64,000 nucleotides of DNA from Mesorhizobium temperatum. GTDB taxonomy: Bacteria > Pseudomonadota > Alphaproteobacteria > Rhizobiales > Rhizobiaceae. Position numbers and translations under genes: made by a program. Each line of letters begins with the position of its first letter. The stretch's first letter is position 1. Shown in pieces: positions 9,968 to 19,116 of the stretch. The DNA lies in assembly GCF_002284575.1 (NCBI RefSeq), contig NZ_NPKJ01000041.1, positions 124,431 through 188,430 on the forward strand. The letters run 5' to 3'. The notes below the pieces were generated by a model. That model saw only the letters and a list, made by a program, of their open reading frames with translations, was not told where the DNA came from and searched no databases.

Positions 9968-10349
9968 CCTGTTTGCCGGAACCAAGTTGTCAGCCGTAGT
10001 TTAACAAGGTTCGATCAGGCACGTAGCGATCGACCGGGAGGAAACGATGGATCGCCTGCAATTCTTTACGCCTGTGCGGATTTCGCGCGGGCAGGAAAGC
10101 TCTGCCGAAGAAATTTATAGCGTAGCCGAAGCGATGGGGTTCTTGCGCAAATGGCCAACGGGCCGGCGTGGGCCAGTCTACCAGTGCGCGGTGAATTGCT
10201 GCTCCGCGGCTCTGGCGGGACGGATGTCGGCAGAGGAAGCAAGGAAGGCTTTTGCCGGCTTCGCCCGCATCACACGCTTGCTCGAAGACGACATGGCACT
10301 TCCGATGGCCGGCCAAAATATTGATAGCGTGCATGCGCTGAGGCGATGA
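9968..10349 (+). repeat. Direct repeat unit A: DUF982 gene with upstream region
   Basis: From about 9968 (TTTGCCGGAACCAA) through the gene end, the DNA aligns with 19117-19494, including the shared GGTTCGATC and GCGATCGACCGGGAGGAAACGATG just before the start codon. The similarity extends about 80 bases upstream of the gene, so this is a duplicated segment and not only a shared protein family. The bases 9729-9967 hold no gene that I can support. Confidence 0.75.
10047..10349 (+). CDS. DUF982 domain protein, copy A
   Basis: 100 residues, preceded by a good GGGAGGAAACG ribosome site. The sequence LQFFTPVRISRGQ at the N-terminus and GRRGPVYQCAVNCCSAALAG (~45-64) followed by EEARKAFAGFAR are typical of DUF982, a small rhizobial family of unknown function, usually present in several copies per genome. 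Most residues are identical to the copy at 19192-19494. No signal peptide or membrane segment is seen. Expression may be stress-linked, but nothing here proves that. Confidence 0.85.
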   Translation: MDRLQFFTPVRISRGQESSAEEIYSVAEAMGFLRKWPTGRRGPVYQCAVNCCSAALAGRMSAEEARKAFAGFARITRLLEDDMALPMAGQNIDSVHALRR

Positions 10350-10372
10350 ACGTTCATATTTGCACCTTGCCG

Positions 10373-10428
10373 CGAGGGGCCCGATCTACCAAGACGCGGT
10401 GAATTGCTGCTGCGCTGCCTGGCGGGCT
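10373..10428 (+). pseudogene. Fragment of a third DUF982 gene
   Basis: CGAGGGGCCCGATCTACCAA and the next ~36 bases encode RGPIYQDAVNCCCAAWRA, matching RGPVYQCAVNCCSAALAG of the intact copy just upstream. There is no start and no rest of the domain. It lies between copy A and the tetR-like gene and looks like a recombination or tandem-duplication relic. Confidence 0.7.
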
Positions 10429-10435
10429 CGGCGGC

Positions 10436-11128
10436 TCACGGGCCTGCTTCGAGGAAAGCCCGGGCAAATCCGGGTTGCGCTGCTTCTATCGTTCCATCGG
10501 GCAGCTTCAAAAGCCGGTCGATTGCGATGCCATAGAGCCGCAGCCGGTCGTCGAGCAGCCGCGCCGCTTCGTCGATATTGCCCTGCTCGGCCTTCAGCAA
10601 GGCGCGGTGCATTACATCCCGAAAGATCAGCCGCAGCTGCAAAAACATCTCGGCGAAAGCTTCCGGGTCGGGCACGTCGAAGATGCCTTCCTCGCTTCCT
10701 TTCCTGAGCAGCTCGGTGATTATTGGCATGGCCAATTCCCTGGCCGCCTGGTCGACCCGATGGAAGAGGGCAAGGTTCTCGGGCCGGAACAGCACGAAAA
10801 ATGTCTTGCGCAATTGCGGGGCCAGCTCGACGTTCAGCCGCCGCGAGCCGGCAAAGAGCGCATTGAGCCGGCCCAGCCCGTCAAGTGATGGATCGTTGAG
10901 CACGGGCTGCAACTCGGTGAAACTGTCACGCGCGAGACGTGCGGCGAGCGCCTCCAGCAGGGCCTCTTTCGATGCGAAATAATGATAGAACGCGCCCTTC
11001 GACAGGCCGGCCTCGCGGATGATGTCGTTCACCGTCGTGTTGTCGTAGCCATGCTCGAAGAAAAGCCGCTGGGCGCAGTCGAGGAGCTCGGCGGATCGTA
11101 TTTCCGGCAGCTTTATCACTCGGGGCAA
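10436..11128 (-). CDS. TetR family transcriptional regulator
   Basis: 230 residues from the TTG at 11128, which has GAGG seven bases upstream; the open frame extends further to 11227 but without a good start. The N-terminal HTH is typical: SAELLDCAQRLFFEHGYDNT then VNDIIREAGLSKGAFYHYF and SKEALLEAL. The larger C-terminal part is the ligand domain. It is divergent from the three-gene exporter operon starting at 11266, with a palindrome between them that would serve as operator, so it most likely represses that exporter. The inducer cannot be read from the sequence. Confidence 0.9.
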   Translation of the reverse strand: MPRVIKLPEIRSAELLDCAQRLFFEHGYDNTTVNDIIREAGLSKGAFYHYFASKEALLEALAARLARDSFTELQPVLNDPSLDGLGRLNALFAGSRRLNVELAPQLRKTFFVLFRPENLALFHRVDQAARELAMPIITELLRKGSEEGIFDVPDPEAFAEMFLQLRLIFRDVMHRALLKAEQGNIDEAARLLDDRLRLYGIAIDRLLKLPDGTIEAAQPGFARAFLEAGP

Positions 11129-11192
11129 AATCGACCTCGTAAGGAACAGGTGGAGCAAGAGGAGCACGAACCGTTTCTTTATGCAACTTTTA

Positions 11193-11209
11193 TAGACCGA
11201 CGGTCGGTC
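11193..11209. promoter_or_regulatory. Probable TetR operator
   Basis: AGACCGAC-G-GTCGGTCT is a perfect 8-bp inverted repeat with a single central base. It lies in the gap between the divergent TetR gene and the HlyD-type gene, the expected place for an autoregulatory operator controlling both. Confidence 0.7.
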
Positions 11210-11265
11210 TGGTGCTATGTCTGCCACCGCTCGACGTTCGGATTCGATGATGAAGGGAGAGTTTC

Positions 11266-12276
11266 TTGCGACGGATACGCTGGAGTGTCGGCATCGTTCT
11301 TATTTCGGCTGCTGCTGCTGTCGGCGGGTGGTATCTGTGGCAGCCGGCCAAGGTTTCGGTCGTGATACCACAACGCGGCGACGCGGCGGAGATCGTTTAC
11401 GCGAGTGGCTCCGTCGAGCCGCGAACCTGGGCCAAGGTGACTCCCGTGGTCCGCGAGAGGATCGTCGAGCAGTGTAACTGCGAGGGGTCGAGGGTTGCAC
11501 AAGGCGACGTGCTCGCCAAGCTCGACGACAGCGAGGCCCGGGCCGTGCTTGGCGAGCTCGAAGCGCGTCAGGCACTTGCCCAGGAAGAGCTCCGGCGGCT
11601 GACCGTGCTTGCCGAAAGGCGTGCGGCGAGCCAGCAGGCGCTCGATCGTGCGCAGAGCGAGCTCGGCCAGATCGAAGCGCTGGTTGCCGGACAGAAAGCG
11701 CGACTCGACACCTACGTGTTACGTGCGCCGAGCGCCGGTGTCGTGCTCAGGCAGGACGGCGAGGTGGGTGAGGTCGCCGAGCTCGGCACGGTGTTGTTCT
11801 GGGTCGGCGAGCCGAAGCCGCTCCTGGTGGTCGCCGAAGTTAACGAGGAGGACATACCCCGGGTCGAGGTCGGCCAGCGCGCGCTGCTTAAATCCGATGC
11901 GTTCCTCAGGCAGAACCTGGAAGCGGTGGTCGACAGCATCACGCCCAAGGGCGATCCGGTGACGAAGACCTATCGCGTTCGTTTCCGCCTGCCGGACGAT
12001 ACGCCGCTCCGTATAGGCATGTCGACCGACGTGAACATCGTCATCCGCGTTTCGAAAAATGCGCTGCTGATCCCGTCCGCTGCGATGGATGGGAACAAGG
12101 TGTTCGTAGTCGAAGGCGACAAGGCCTGGCGACGTGAAATCCGAACGGGCATTCGCGGCACCAATGGCATCGAGGTTCTGTCGGGTGTCGATGAGAAGGC
12201 TCGCGTCATCTCGCCCTATCCCGCCGACCTCGCCGATGGAGGGCGCGTAAGTATCACCGCCGCTCAGGAGAGATAA
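11266..12276 (+). CDS. HlyD/MacA-type periplasmic adaptor of an ABC exporter
   Basis: 336 residues from a TTG start with AAGGGAGAG just upstream. A membrane anchor (~7-25) is followed by a biotinyl-lipoyl-like half (PRTWAKVTPVVRERIVEQ), a short coiled-coil hairpin (~85-145: LGELEARQALAQEELRRLTV) and the second lipoyl half (YVLRAPSAGVVLRQDGEVGE). The C-terminal beta-barrel and proximal domains end at ITAAQER. Such adaptors bridge an inner-membrane ABC exporter to an outer-membrane channel. It is the first gene of a three-gene operon with permease and ATPase; no TolC gene is adjacent. Confidence 0.9.
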   Translation: MRRIRWSVGIVLISAAAAVGGWYLWQPAKVSVVIPQRGDAAEIVYASGSVEPRTWAKVTPVVRERIVEQCNCEGSRVAQGDVLAKLDDSEARAVLGELEARQALAQEELRRLTVLAERRAASQQALDRAQSELGQIEALVAGQKARLDTYVLRAPSAGVVLRQDGEVGEVAELGTVLFWVGEPKPLLVVAEVNEEDIPRVEVGQRALLKSDAFLRQNLEAVVDSITPKGDPVTKTYRVRFRLPDDTPLRIGMSTDVNIVIRVSKNALLIPSAAMDGNKVFVVEGDKAWRREIRTGIRGTNGIEVLSGVDEKARVISPYPADLADGGRVSITAAQER

Positions 12277-12283
12277 AGCAACG

Positions 12284-13525
12284 ATGCCTCTCATCTTCGA
12301 CATCGCCATCACGCATATTGCCGGCCGCGGTCGCCAGACGCTGGTTGCCGTGATCGGCGTTGCGGTCGGTGTCGGATTCTCCATCGCCATGGCGGCGCTG
12401 ATGCAGGGCGGGCAGGACGATTTCGTCAGGCAGCTCGTCGACACGATGCCGCATGTCGACATCACAGACGAGCAGCGCACCGCCCGCCGCCAGCCAGCCG
12501 AGGATGCCTTCGCGACAGTTGCGATCTCCGGGCTCAGGCCGCGTGACGATCGCCGCGGCATCATCAATCCGACCGCCGCGACTTCCTGGCTCGAGAGCTG
12601 GATTCCCGGCCGGTTCGCGACAAGCCTCAAAACGCAGGGTGTGATCCGCTATTCCAGCCGCGAAGTGGGTGCGGCGATCATTGGGATCGAACCGGAGCGC
12701 GAGTCCGGCGTGTCGCCGATCGTAGGAAACTTCGTCGAAGGCAGCTTTTCGGCACTTTCCGCGGGCGGCAATAACGTGCTCATCGGCGACACGATGGCGA
12801 GCCGGCTCGGCGCCGGGTTCGGCGACACGATAACGGCGGTTTCTTCCGAGGGGCTGACACGCAACTTCAAGATCGCTGGTCTGTTCCACACCGGCACCAC
12901 TGCGCGCGACGAAGGTGAGGCCTATGTGCTTCTGAAGAACGCGCAGATCCTCTCCGCGCGTCCGAACGCTATCAACGAGATCCGCATCAAGCTCAACGAT
13001 CCCAACCGCGCGCCGGCGGTGGCGCAGCGTGCCGAGGCCGAACTGGGCTATAAGGCCGTGGCGTGGCAGGAGGCGAATGAATCGATCCTCGAAGCGCTCG
13101 TCGTGCGCAACGTCATCATGTACACGGTTGTCGGCGCGATCATGCTGGTGGCTGGCTTCGGCATCTACAACATCATCTCCACCATCACGCATGAGAAGGC
13201 GCGCGACATCGCCATCATGAAGTCGCTTGGCTTTCCGGAGTCCGACATGCGCCGGCTCTTTCTGCTGGAAGGCGTGGTGATCGGCGCGGCCGGGTCCGTG
13301 CTCGGCGGGCTGCTCGGAGTTTCCATGACCTATGCACTGTCGCTGGTGCGTTTCGAGATCGCCGCGACCGGCCAGGAGATGACCCAGCTGCCGATCGCCT
13401 GGAGCTTGATGCACTACGTCATCGCGTCGGCTTTCGCGCTGGGCTCTGCGGCAGTGGCCGGCTACCTGCCGGCGCGCCGCGCGGCGCGCCTGAACCCCGT
13501 TGAGATCATCAGAGGCGCGTCATGA
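12284..13525 (+). CDS. ABC transporter permease, MacB/LolE (FtsX) type
   Basis: 413 residues. Helix 1 is near residues 10-35 (GRQTLVAVIGVAVGVGFSIA), followed by a periplasmic MacB-like domain (~45-270). Three C-terminal helices follow, the first at VVGAIMLVAGFGIYNIISTI, with the coupling segment THEKARDIAIMKSLGFPESD, a hallmark of FtsX-family permeases. The stop overlaps the ATPase start (ATGA). With the HlyD protein before it, it fits a split MacA-MacB-like efflux or lipoprotein/lipid extraction system. Substrate unknown. Confidence 0.9.
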   Translation: MPLIFDIAITHIAGRGRQTLVAVIGVAVGVGFSIAMAALMQGGQDDFVRQLVDTMPHVDITDEQRTARRQPAEDAFATVAISGLRPRDDRRGIINPTAATSWLESWIPGRFATSLKTQGVIRYSSREVGAAIIGIEPERESGVSPIVGNFVEGSFSALSAGGNNVLIGDTMASRLGAGFGDTITAVSSEGLTRNFKIAGLFHTGTTARDEGEAYVLLKNAQILSARPNAINEIRIKLNDPNRAPAVAQRAEAELGYKAVAWQEANESILEALVVRNVIMYTVVGAIMLVAGFGIYNIISTITHEKARDIAIMKSLGFPESDMRRLFLLEGVVIGAAGSVLGGLLGVSMTYALSLVRFEIAATGQEMTQLPIAWSLMHYVIASAFALGSAAVAGYLPARRAARLNPVEIIRGAS

Positions 13526-14193
13526 GCGCACTCATCGAGACCGAGAAACTGACGCGCGTGCTGCCCGAGACTGTTCCCGTCACGCTGGTCAAGGACATCA
13601 CGCTCGCGATCAACGAGAGAGAATTCGTCGCCGTCACCGGTCCCTCCGGGTCCGGCAAATCCTCATTGCTCTATCTGCTCGGCCTGCTGGACCGGCCGAC
13701 TGCTGGGACGTTGAGAATAGGCGGCCGCGACACCGAGCCGATGAATGAAAGGGAGCGCGCGCGGACCAGGCTTTCGATGCTGGGCTTCGTGTTCCAGTTT
13801 CATTTTCTGCTGCCGGAGTTCACGGCGCGCGAAAATGTCGAAATCCCAATGCGCAAGCTGGGCCGCCTGGCGCGGCCTCAGATGCGCGAACGGGCCGGGG
13901 AGCTGCTTTCATCCCTGGGGCTCGGCGAACATCTCGACAAGCGGCCCGACCAGCTCTCGGGCGGCCAGCGTCAGCGCGTCGCGGTGGCACGCTCGCTCGC
14001 CAACGACCCGCCGCTTATCCTCGCCGATGAGCCGACGGGGAGCCTCGACAGCAAGAGCTCCGAGCAGGTCTTCGCAATCCTGGAGAATCTTGTGCGCGAG
14101 CGCGGCAAGACCGTCGTGGCGGTTACGCATGATCTCGACATGGCGGCGCGCATGGATCGCCGCTTTCACATCGTGGACGGGAAGATCGGCTGA
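13522..14193 (+). CDS. ABC transporter ATP-binding protein, LolD/MacB type
   Basis: 223 residues. Walker A GPSGSGKSS (~40-48), Q-loop LGFVFQFHFLLPEFTARENV (~88-107), signature LSGGQRQRVAVARSLA (~145-160), Walker B LILADEPTGSLD (~166-177) and the switch His in VAVTHDLDMA. It powers the permease encoded just upstream. About 200 bases after the stop (14194-14390) hold no supported gene. Confidence 0.94.
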   Translation: MSALIETEKLTRVLPETVPVTLVKDITLAINEREFVAVTGPSGSGKSSLLYLLGLLDRPTAGTLRIGGRDTEPMNERERARTRLSMLGFVFQFHFLLPEFTARENVEIPMRKLGRLARPQMRERAGELLSSLGLGEHLDKRPDQLSGGQRQRVAVARSLANDPPLILADEPTGSLDSKSSEQVFAILENLVRERGKTVVAVTHDLDMAARMDRRFHIVDGKIG

Positions 14194-14390
14194 TCAGCTT
14201 CTCCAGCGGGCCGAGGCGATGGGCAGGGCGCGTTGATCCGATCGAGGTCACCTTGGCGCCTTCCTTATGGGGTTTCTCAAGCACGCCTGGCGCTTGCAGT
14301 CGAAATACGAACCGTTAACTTAACTCAGAACGTCGAACTGGCGCCGTATCCAGGAGAACTGGAACATGACGCAGCGGCAGCGAATGCTCG

Positions 14391-16166
14391 TCACGACACT
14401 GCCTTTCTTGCCCGCTCGAACATGGGAATCACATTGTTGTTTGATGGCCGCTCGCCGTTGCCCGTCACCCGGTCGAGGTCGCCGCGCTTGCGAAGGCGGG
14501 CCGCATCCAGAAGCATGCTGCCGGCCCAGCGATAGACGTTGTTGTCGCGGACCATCTCGCGCATGGGCCGCATACGCTCGCGCTGTTCCTCCGGCGTCAT
14601 GGTCAGCGCCTGCAGCAGCGCTTCGCTCGTCATGGCCGTATCGTAGGGATTGACTATCAATGCCTCCAGAAGTTCGCGCGAAGCGCCGGCAAAGGTGCTG
14701 AGCAACAGCACGCCCTGTTCGTCGTCGCGCGCCGCGACGAATTCTTTGGCCACCAAGTTCATGCCGTCATGCAGGCTGGTGACCATACATATATCGGCGG
14801 CTCGATAGATCTCGTAGACCTGTTCCTGGTTGTGATGCTTGTCCACCATCAGGACAGGACTGTAGTCCTCGCTGCCGTAGCGTTGGTTGAGCTGTTCGAC
14901 ATAGCGGCGGCATTCATCGTGGAGTTGCTTGTAAGCCGGGAGCGTGCCCCGGCTGGGCGCTGCGATCTGCAGGAGAACTAGTTTCCCGATCCATTCGGGA
15001 TGTCTCGTGAACAATTCTTCCAGCACCTGGAAACGGTCGAGAATACCCTTCGTATAGTCGAGACGCTCGACGCCGACGCACAGTTTGACATCCGCTTTCA
15101 GTCCGATCCTCTCGCGCACGCGGGCGCGGCATTCGCCGACATCGGGCAGTTTCGCCAAAAGTTCGGCCGGCCATTCTATGGAGATGGGGTAGGCGTGCAC
15201 CAGCGTCGTCCGTCCGCCGTAGGAGATCGCCGCATCGGCACGCTCTATACGGCTTTCCAGGAAGCGATCGACGCTTTCAGCGAAATTGTTGGCATGGAAC
15301 TGGGTATGAAAGCCGATGATGGAGCTGCCGAGCAAGCCTTCCAGGATCCGTTCACGCCATGGACAGATGCTGTACACTTCCGAGTTGGGCCACGGGATAT
15401 GCCAGAAAGTGATGACGATTGCCTCGGGCAGGCGCTCGCGGATCATGCGCGGCAAGAGCGCGAAATGGTAGTCCTGGACCAGCACAATCGGCCGCTCGTT
15501 GCGCGCTTCGGCAACCACCGTATCGGCGAACTTCCGGTTGACGGCCTCATAGGCTTCCCAATCCGACGCGCGAAAAATCGGGCGGGTGAAGGCGATATGG
15601 CAAAGCGGCCACAGACCTTCATTGGCGAAGCCCAGATAATAGCCCTGGTATTCTTCCTCCGTCAGCCAGACCCTTCGCAGCGCGTAGGACGGATTGCCAG
15701 GCGGCACTTCAATCCGGTCGTTCTTGTCGACCGTGAGACGGTCCGCTGTTCCGCCGCCATAGGCGATCCAGGTGCCGGCACAGGCTCGGGTGATCGGCTC
15801 AAGCGCCGAAACCAGCCCGCTGGCCGGTACCAAGAGCTCGACGCCGTCATCCTTGACGTTGTGGATGTAGGGCTCTCGGTTGGATACCACGATCACCTGC
15901 GTCTCCGGCAGATCGTCGGCCAGGATCTTGCGCAAGGTGTCCGGTGACCATGTGATCAGCGCTGCATCGGCCGAGTGGCCGTTCTTTTCAAACTCCCGCA
16001 GCACTTTGCGAGCCGCTTCCGAAGCCACGTCCTCGCCGGCGGTGTGTGAGACCGCTGGTGTGTGGCGGTGGCGACGATGGAATATCGAGAACACCACGGC
16101 AACAACGGAAAGGCCCAGGCTTGCAAGGATCAGAAACCATGGTACCTCTAAGCCATAGTCCGACAT
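14391..16166 (-). CDS. Trehalose-6-phosphate synthase family (GT20), membrane anchored
   Basis: 591 residues, over 100 longer than canonical OtsA. Residues ~10-30 are a membrane helix ([19 protein letters not shown]), followed by a His/Arg-rich linker and a ~60-residue helical segment. The GT20 domain starts at [10 protein letters not shown] (~91-100) and includes [45 protein letters not shown] (~240-253), [25 protein letters not shown] (~364-376) and [20 protein letters not shown], the UDP-glucose and glucose-6-phosphate binding regions. No OtsB phosphatase is adjacent. Neighbouring debranching and GT4 genes suggest a role in osmolyte or glucan metabolism; the acceptor is not certain. Confidence 0.85.
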   Translation of the reverse strand: MSDYGLEVPWFLILASLGLSVVAVVFSIFHRRHRHTPAVSHTAGEDVASEAARKVLREFEKNGHSADAALITWSPDTLRKILADDLPETQVIVVSNREPYIHNVKDDGVELLVPASGLVSALEPITRACAGTWIAYGGGTADRLTVDKNDRIEVPPGNPSYALRRVWLTEEEYQGYYLGFANEGLWPLCHIAFTRPIFRASDWEAYEAVNRKFADTVVAEARNERPIVLVQDYHFALLPRMIRERLPEAIVITFWHIPWPNSEVYSICPWRERILEGLLGSSIIGFHTQFHANNFAESVDRFLESRIERADAAISYGGRTTLVHAYPISIEWPAELLAKLPDVGECRARVRERIGLKADVKLCVGVERLDYTKGILDRFQVLEELFTRHPEWIGKLVLLQIAAPSRGTLPAYKQLHDECRRYVEQLNQRYGSEDYSPVLMVDKHHNQEQVYEIYRAADICMVTSLHDGMNLVAKEFVAARDDEQGVLLLSTFAGASRELLEALIVNPYDTAMTSEALLQALTMTPEEQRERMRPMREMVRDNNVYRWAGSMLLDAARLRKRGDLDRVTGNGERPSNNNVIPMFERARKAVS

Positions 16167-16330
16167 CAGAACAACGATTTTCCTCCGGCCGGTCGGCCGT
16201 TTTTCTTGTTTTTTCGAAGCCGGCCACTGGTGACAGGCCGCTGTGCGCCGGCATGGTTTTGCAACGCACGGATGGGGCCATCGGTTCCGGTAGTTGGAGC
16301 GACGCGGTCAATTCGATGCGCAAAGCCAAA

Positions 16331-17869
16331 CTAGGTCCGTACGATGAGCGGCACTAAGCCCTCGTGCCGGTCGGCGAGAAAGGCGACGATCCTGTCGCCG
16401 ACGCGCTGGAAGGTGAGATCCACCGCCTTTGCGCCAACGCCCAGATGCCTCAGCGTGAGCATGTCGATACCAATCGGCAGCCTGGGCCGGGTGACATGGA
16501 TTTCGCCGTCCCAGCCGTCGATCTGCAGGCCGAGGCAGGCCTGCATCAGCATGAAGGCAGACCCAGCCGACCACGCCTGCGGCAAGCAGGCGACGGGATA
16601 GGCGATCGGCGCTTCGCCCGGCGCGCGGGTAAAACCGCAGAACAGTTCGGGCAGCCGCATGTTGAAATGGACCGCCGACGGCCACAGGCTGTCGACGAAG
16701 GCTATGTCGCCGGTGCGGTCCGCATAGGCGCAGGCGAGATGGATGTAGAGCGGCGTCGTATCGACACCGCCATAGTAGCGACCGAACGGGAGTTCCCGCA
16801 GCGCCGCCATTTCGCCTTTGCGGGTCTCGTGCATGATCTTGCCCGGCTGCGAATCGCTGAACGGCGATGTCTCTGTGGCTTGGTGCTGGGCAAGGAAGGC
16901 CGGCACGCCTCGCGCCAGGCCCGGGTTGAGCCACGGCATCTGCAAAGCGGAGATCACGCCGTCGCGGCCGAACGCCGTCGAAAACCAAGGAATGCCAGCA
17001 TAGGGGTAGGGTCCTGTCGAAAGCTCCGTGGTCAGCAGCGCCACATCCGCGCGAGCGCGCTCGACCCAATCGTTGAAGACGCGCCCGGAGCTGTGCACCG
17101 TGGCACCATGGCGGCGCTTGGCCCGCATGCCGAAGCGAGCCCGGGCCGCGGCGGCGCGGAAGCGATCGCGGTTCGGCGCTTCCGCCACTTCGGGACCGAC
17201 TTCGACATACAGCACCTTGCTGCTGCGCCTCGTCACGGCAATCAGGAAATCCGCACGGTCGGCCGTCAGATGGTCCGGCGCCTGCGAGAACGATATCGCC
17301 GACATCCGCGCCAGCCCGTCCAACCCATCGTAGCGAAGCAGGACGGAGCTCGCCTCCATCTCGGCAGTATGGGCCATGCCGCGCTTCAGCCTTGTCGAGC
17401 CGCGCACTTCGAACATGTCGCGGAAATCGGCGGCAAAATGCAGCGAAACGCGGATGGTGGAGTGTTCCTGGCTGTAATTGGAAAGGCTGATGCGTTCAAA
17501 CAGCCGGTCCTGCCAAAGCAGCCTGACGCGTTCGATATCGATCGCGCCCTGCGGAATGTCCCGGCCGCGGACGCTCTGCATCGGCAGATTGGTCAGGTTG
17601 GAGGTGAAGAGCACATTGTCCTGGCTGAGCGATGCACCAAGCAGCGATGTCTGCCGGCCGCCGACGGTCAGCCGGAATTCGGAAAGCACTCGCGTGTCGT
17701 CACGGAAGAAACCGTCGCCGGCGCCGCGGATATCGCCGTAGGCGTCGGCCACGGCGAAGCAATCGCCTTGCTTGAGGGCGAACAGCCGATGCGGCTCTCG
17801 AGGTGCGGTGGCGTCCAGGGACGCAAGTGCTACGGCGGGATCAAGCTTGCGCTCGTCGAGTTGGGCCAT
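16331..17869 (-). CDS. Amylo-alpha-1,6-glucosidase (glycogen debranching) family, internally deleted
   Basis: 512 residues, against roughly 700-740 for full-length relatives. The N-terminal GDE_N-like domain (~25-230) is intact (FAVADAYGDIRGAGDGFF, DDTRVLSEFRLTVGGR). The catalytic alpha/alpha barrel begins normally (AGIPWFSTAFGRDGVISALQ, LPFGRYYGGVDTTPLYIHLA) but jumps from GDIAFVDSLWP straight to SAVHFNMRLPELFCGF, which in relatives stands about 200 residues further on. The junction lies near 16671-16683. The missing part normally holds catalytic residues, so the product is probably inactive although the frame is open. Its start overlaps the GT4 gene by 40 bases. Confidence 0.8.
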   Translation of the reverse strand: MAQLDERKLDPAVALASLDATAPREPHRLFALKQGDCFAVADAYGDIRGAGDGFFRDDTRVLSEFRLTVGGRQTSLLGASLSQDNVLFTSNLTNLPMQSVRGRDIPQGAIDIERVRLLWQDRLFERISLSNYSQEHSTIRVSLHFAADFRDMFEVRGSTRLKRGMAHTAEMEASSVLLRYDGLDGLARMSAISFSQAPDHLTADRADFLIAVTRRSSKVLYVEVGPEVAEAPNRDRFRAAAARARFGMRAKRRHGATVHSSGRVFNDWVERARADVALLTTELSTGPYPYAGIPWFSTAFGRDGVISALQMPWLNPGLARGVPAFLAQHQATETSPFSDSQPGKIMHETRKGEMAALRELPFGRYYGGVDTTPLYIHLACAYADRTGDIAFVDSLWPSAVHFNMRLPELFCGFTRAPGEAPIAYPVACLPQAWSAGSAFMLMQACLGLQIDGWDGEIHVTRPRLPIGIDMLTLRHLGVGAKAVDLTFQRVGDRIVAFLADRHEGLVPLIVRT

Positions 17870-18975
17870 TCGCTACATATCTCTCTCGTTTCGCCCCCCG
17901 AGGTAATGCCGCTCACGACCGCTCTTGCTTCGGCCGAGGCACCAATCAGGCGCGCGTAGGCGGAAACGTAGTCGCGGGTCATTCTTTTGGCGGAAAACCG
18001 CGTTTCGAAAACAGCTCGCACCTTCCTCCTGTCGAGCCGCAGCATGCCCGGCACCGATGCGACGGCGCCTTCCATGGAATCCACGATAAAACCGGTTATG
18101 CCTTGATCGACGATTTCCGGCATGGCGCCGGAATTCCAGGCGATCACCGGCGTGCCGCAGGCCATCGCTTCTATGACGGCAAGACCGAACGGCTCGGGCC
18201 AGTCGATCGGGAATACGAGGCCGGCCGCCTTGCCGAGGAATTCCGCCTTCTTGTCCTCCTCGATCTCGCCGACATAGTCGACACGGTCACCGTCGACCAG
18301 CGGTTCGATCATCTCTCGGAAATAGGCGCGGTCGTCGTCGCCGATCTTTGCCGCAAGCTTCAGTTTCAGCCCCGAGCGCAGCGCGATCTCGATGGCACGA
18401 TCCGGACGCTTATCGCGCGACATCCGGCCAAGGAAGGCGAGGTAGGGCTCCCCTGGGCTCGGCTCGAAAACCGGTTTGTAGAGCTCGATAGGCAGCCCGT
18501 GGTGGATCGTCGTCAGCCAGTTGGCGTTGGCGAGCCCCGTTCTTTGGCTACGGGAAACGGAGATCATCGGAAAGCGCGGAAAACGCTCATAGGCCGGCGC
18601 CAGATCGACATAGTCGAGCCTGCCATGCGGCGTCGTCACCGTCCGCTCGGGCATGTGCTCGAAAAAAGAAAAATGCAGGAAATGGCTGAGGTGAAAATGA
18701 ATGATATCAAATTCTTGAGATCGTTTCCTCACCTCGGAAAGCATCGAAAGGTGCGCGGCTGTCTCGGATTTCAGCGGGCGTGGGTCAAGACGCAGCGCAC
18801 GCTCGCGACACGGCACCAATTTTGCCGACGTTTTTGTATCGCCACTGGCGAACAAGGTTACGTCATGGCCAAGCTCGACCAATCCTTCGGTCAGATAGGA
18901 GACAATGCGCTCCGTACCTCCATAGAGCCGAGGCGGTACGGATTCATGGAGCGGCGCCACATGGGCTATTCTCAT
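17830..18975 (-). CDS. Glycosyltransferase family 4
   Basis: 381 residues, a GT-B fold enzyme. The N-terminal domain begins MRIAHVAPLHESVPPRLYGG then TERIVSYLTEGLVELGHDVT, the acceptor-side glycine loop. The C-terminal domain has YLAFLGRMSRDKRPDRAIEI (~197-216) and the nucleotide-sugar EX7E motif in EPFGLAVIEAMACGTPVIAW (~281-300). It would add a sugar from a nucleotide donor to an unknown acceptor. It is first in a probable operon GT4, debranching enzyme, GT20. The last ~30 residues (VVSGITSGGETREICSEWPN) look unconserved. Confidence 0.9.
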   Translation of the reverse strand: MRIAHVAPLHESVPPRLYGGTERIVSYLTEGLVELGHDVTLFASGDTKTSAKLVPCRERALRLDPRPLKSETAAHLSMLSEVRKRSQEFDIIHFHLSHFLHFSFFEHMPERTVTTPHGRLDYVDLAPAYERFPRFPMISVSRSQRTGLANANWLTTIHHGLPIELYKPVFEPSPGEPYLAFLGRMSRDKRPDRAIEIALRSGLKLKLAAKIGDDDRAYFREMIEPLVDGDRVDYVGEIEEDKKAEFLGKAAGLVFPIDWPEPFGLAVIEAMACGTPVIAWNSGAMPEIVDQGITGFIVDSMEGAVASVPGMLRLDRRKVRAVFETRFSAKRMTRDYVSAYARLIGASAEARAVVSGITSGGETREICSEWPNSTSASLIPP

Positions 18976-19116
18976 AGTCTGGCATTTCCCTCAAAGATCA
19001 TCGCTGAAGTCGAAATGCATCACCCCCCCGAACGTTCCCGCCACGGCAAGAAGTCGGGCGATGACTGGCGATTCACTCAGCCGACCCGTTGCCATTTAGC
19101 AAGGGTGGGCATTTTT

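Noticed and set aside
16186-16205. CGGCCG-GT-CGGCCG followed by T-rich bases as a terminator
   Set aside because: The two-base loop is too short, and it lies upstream of the start of the GT20 gene on the other strand with no plus-strand gene before it.
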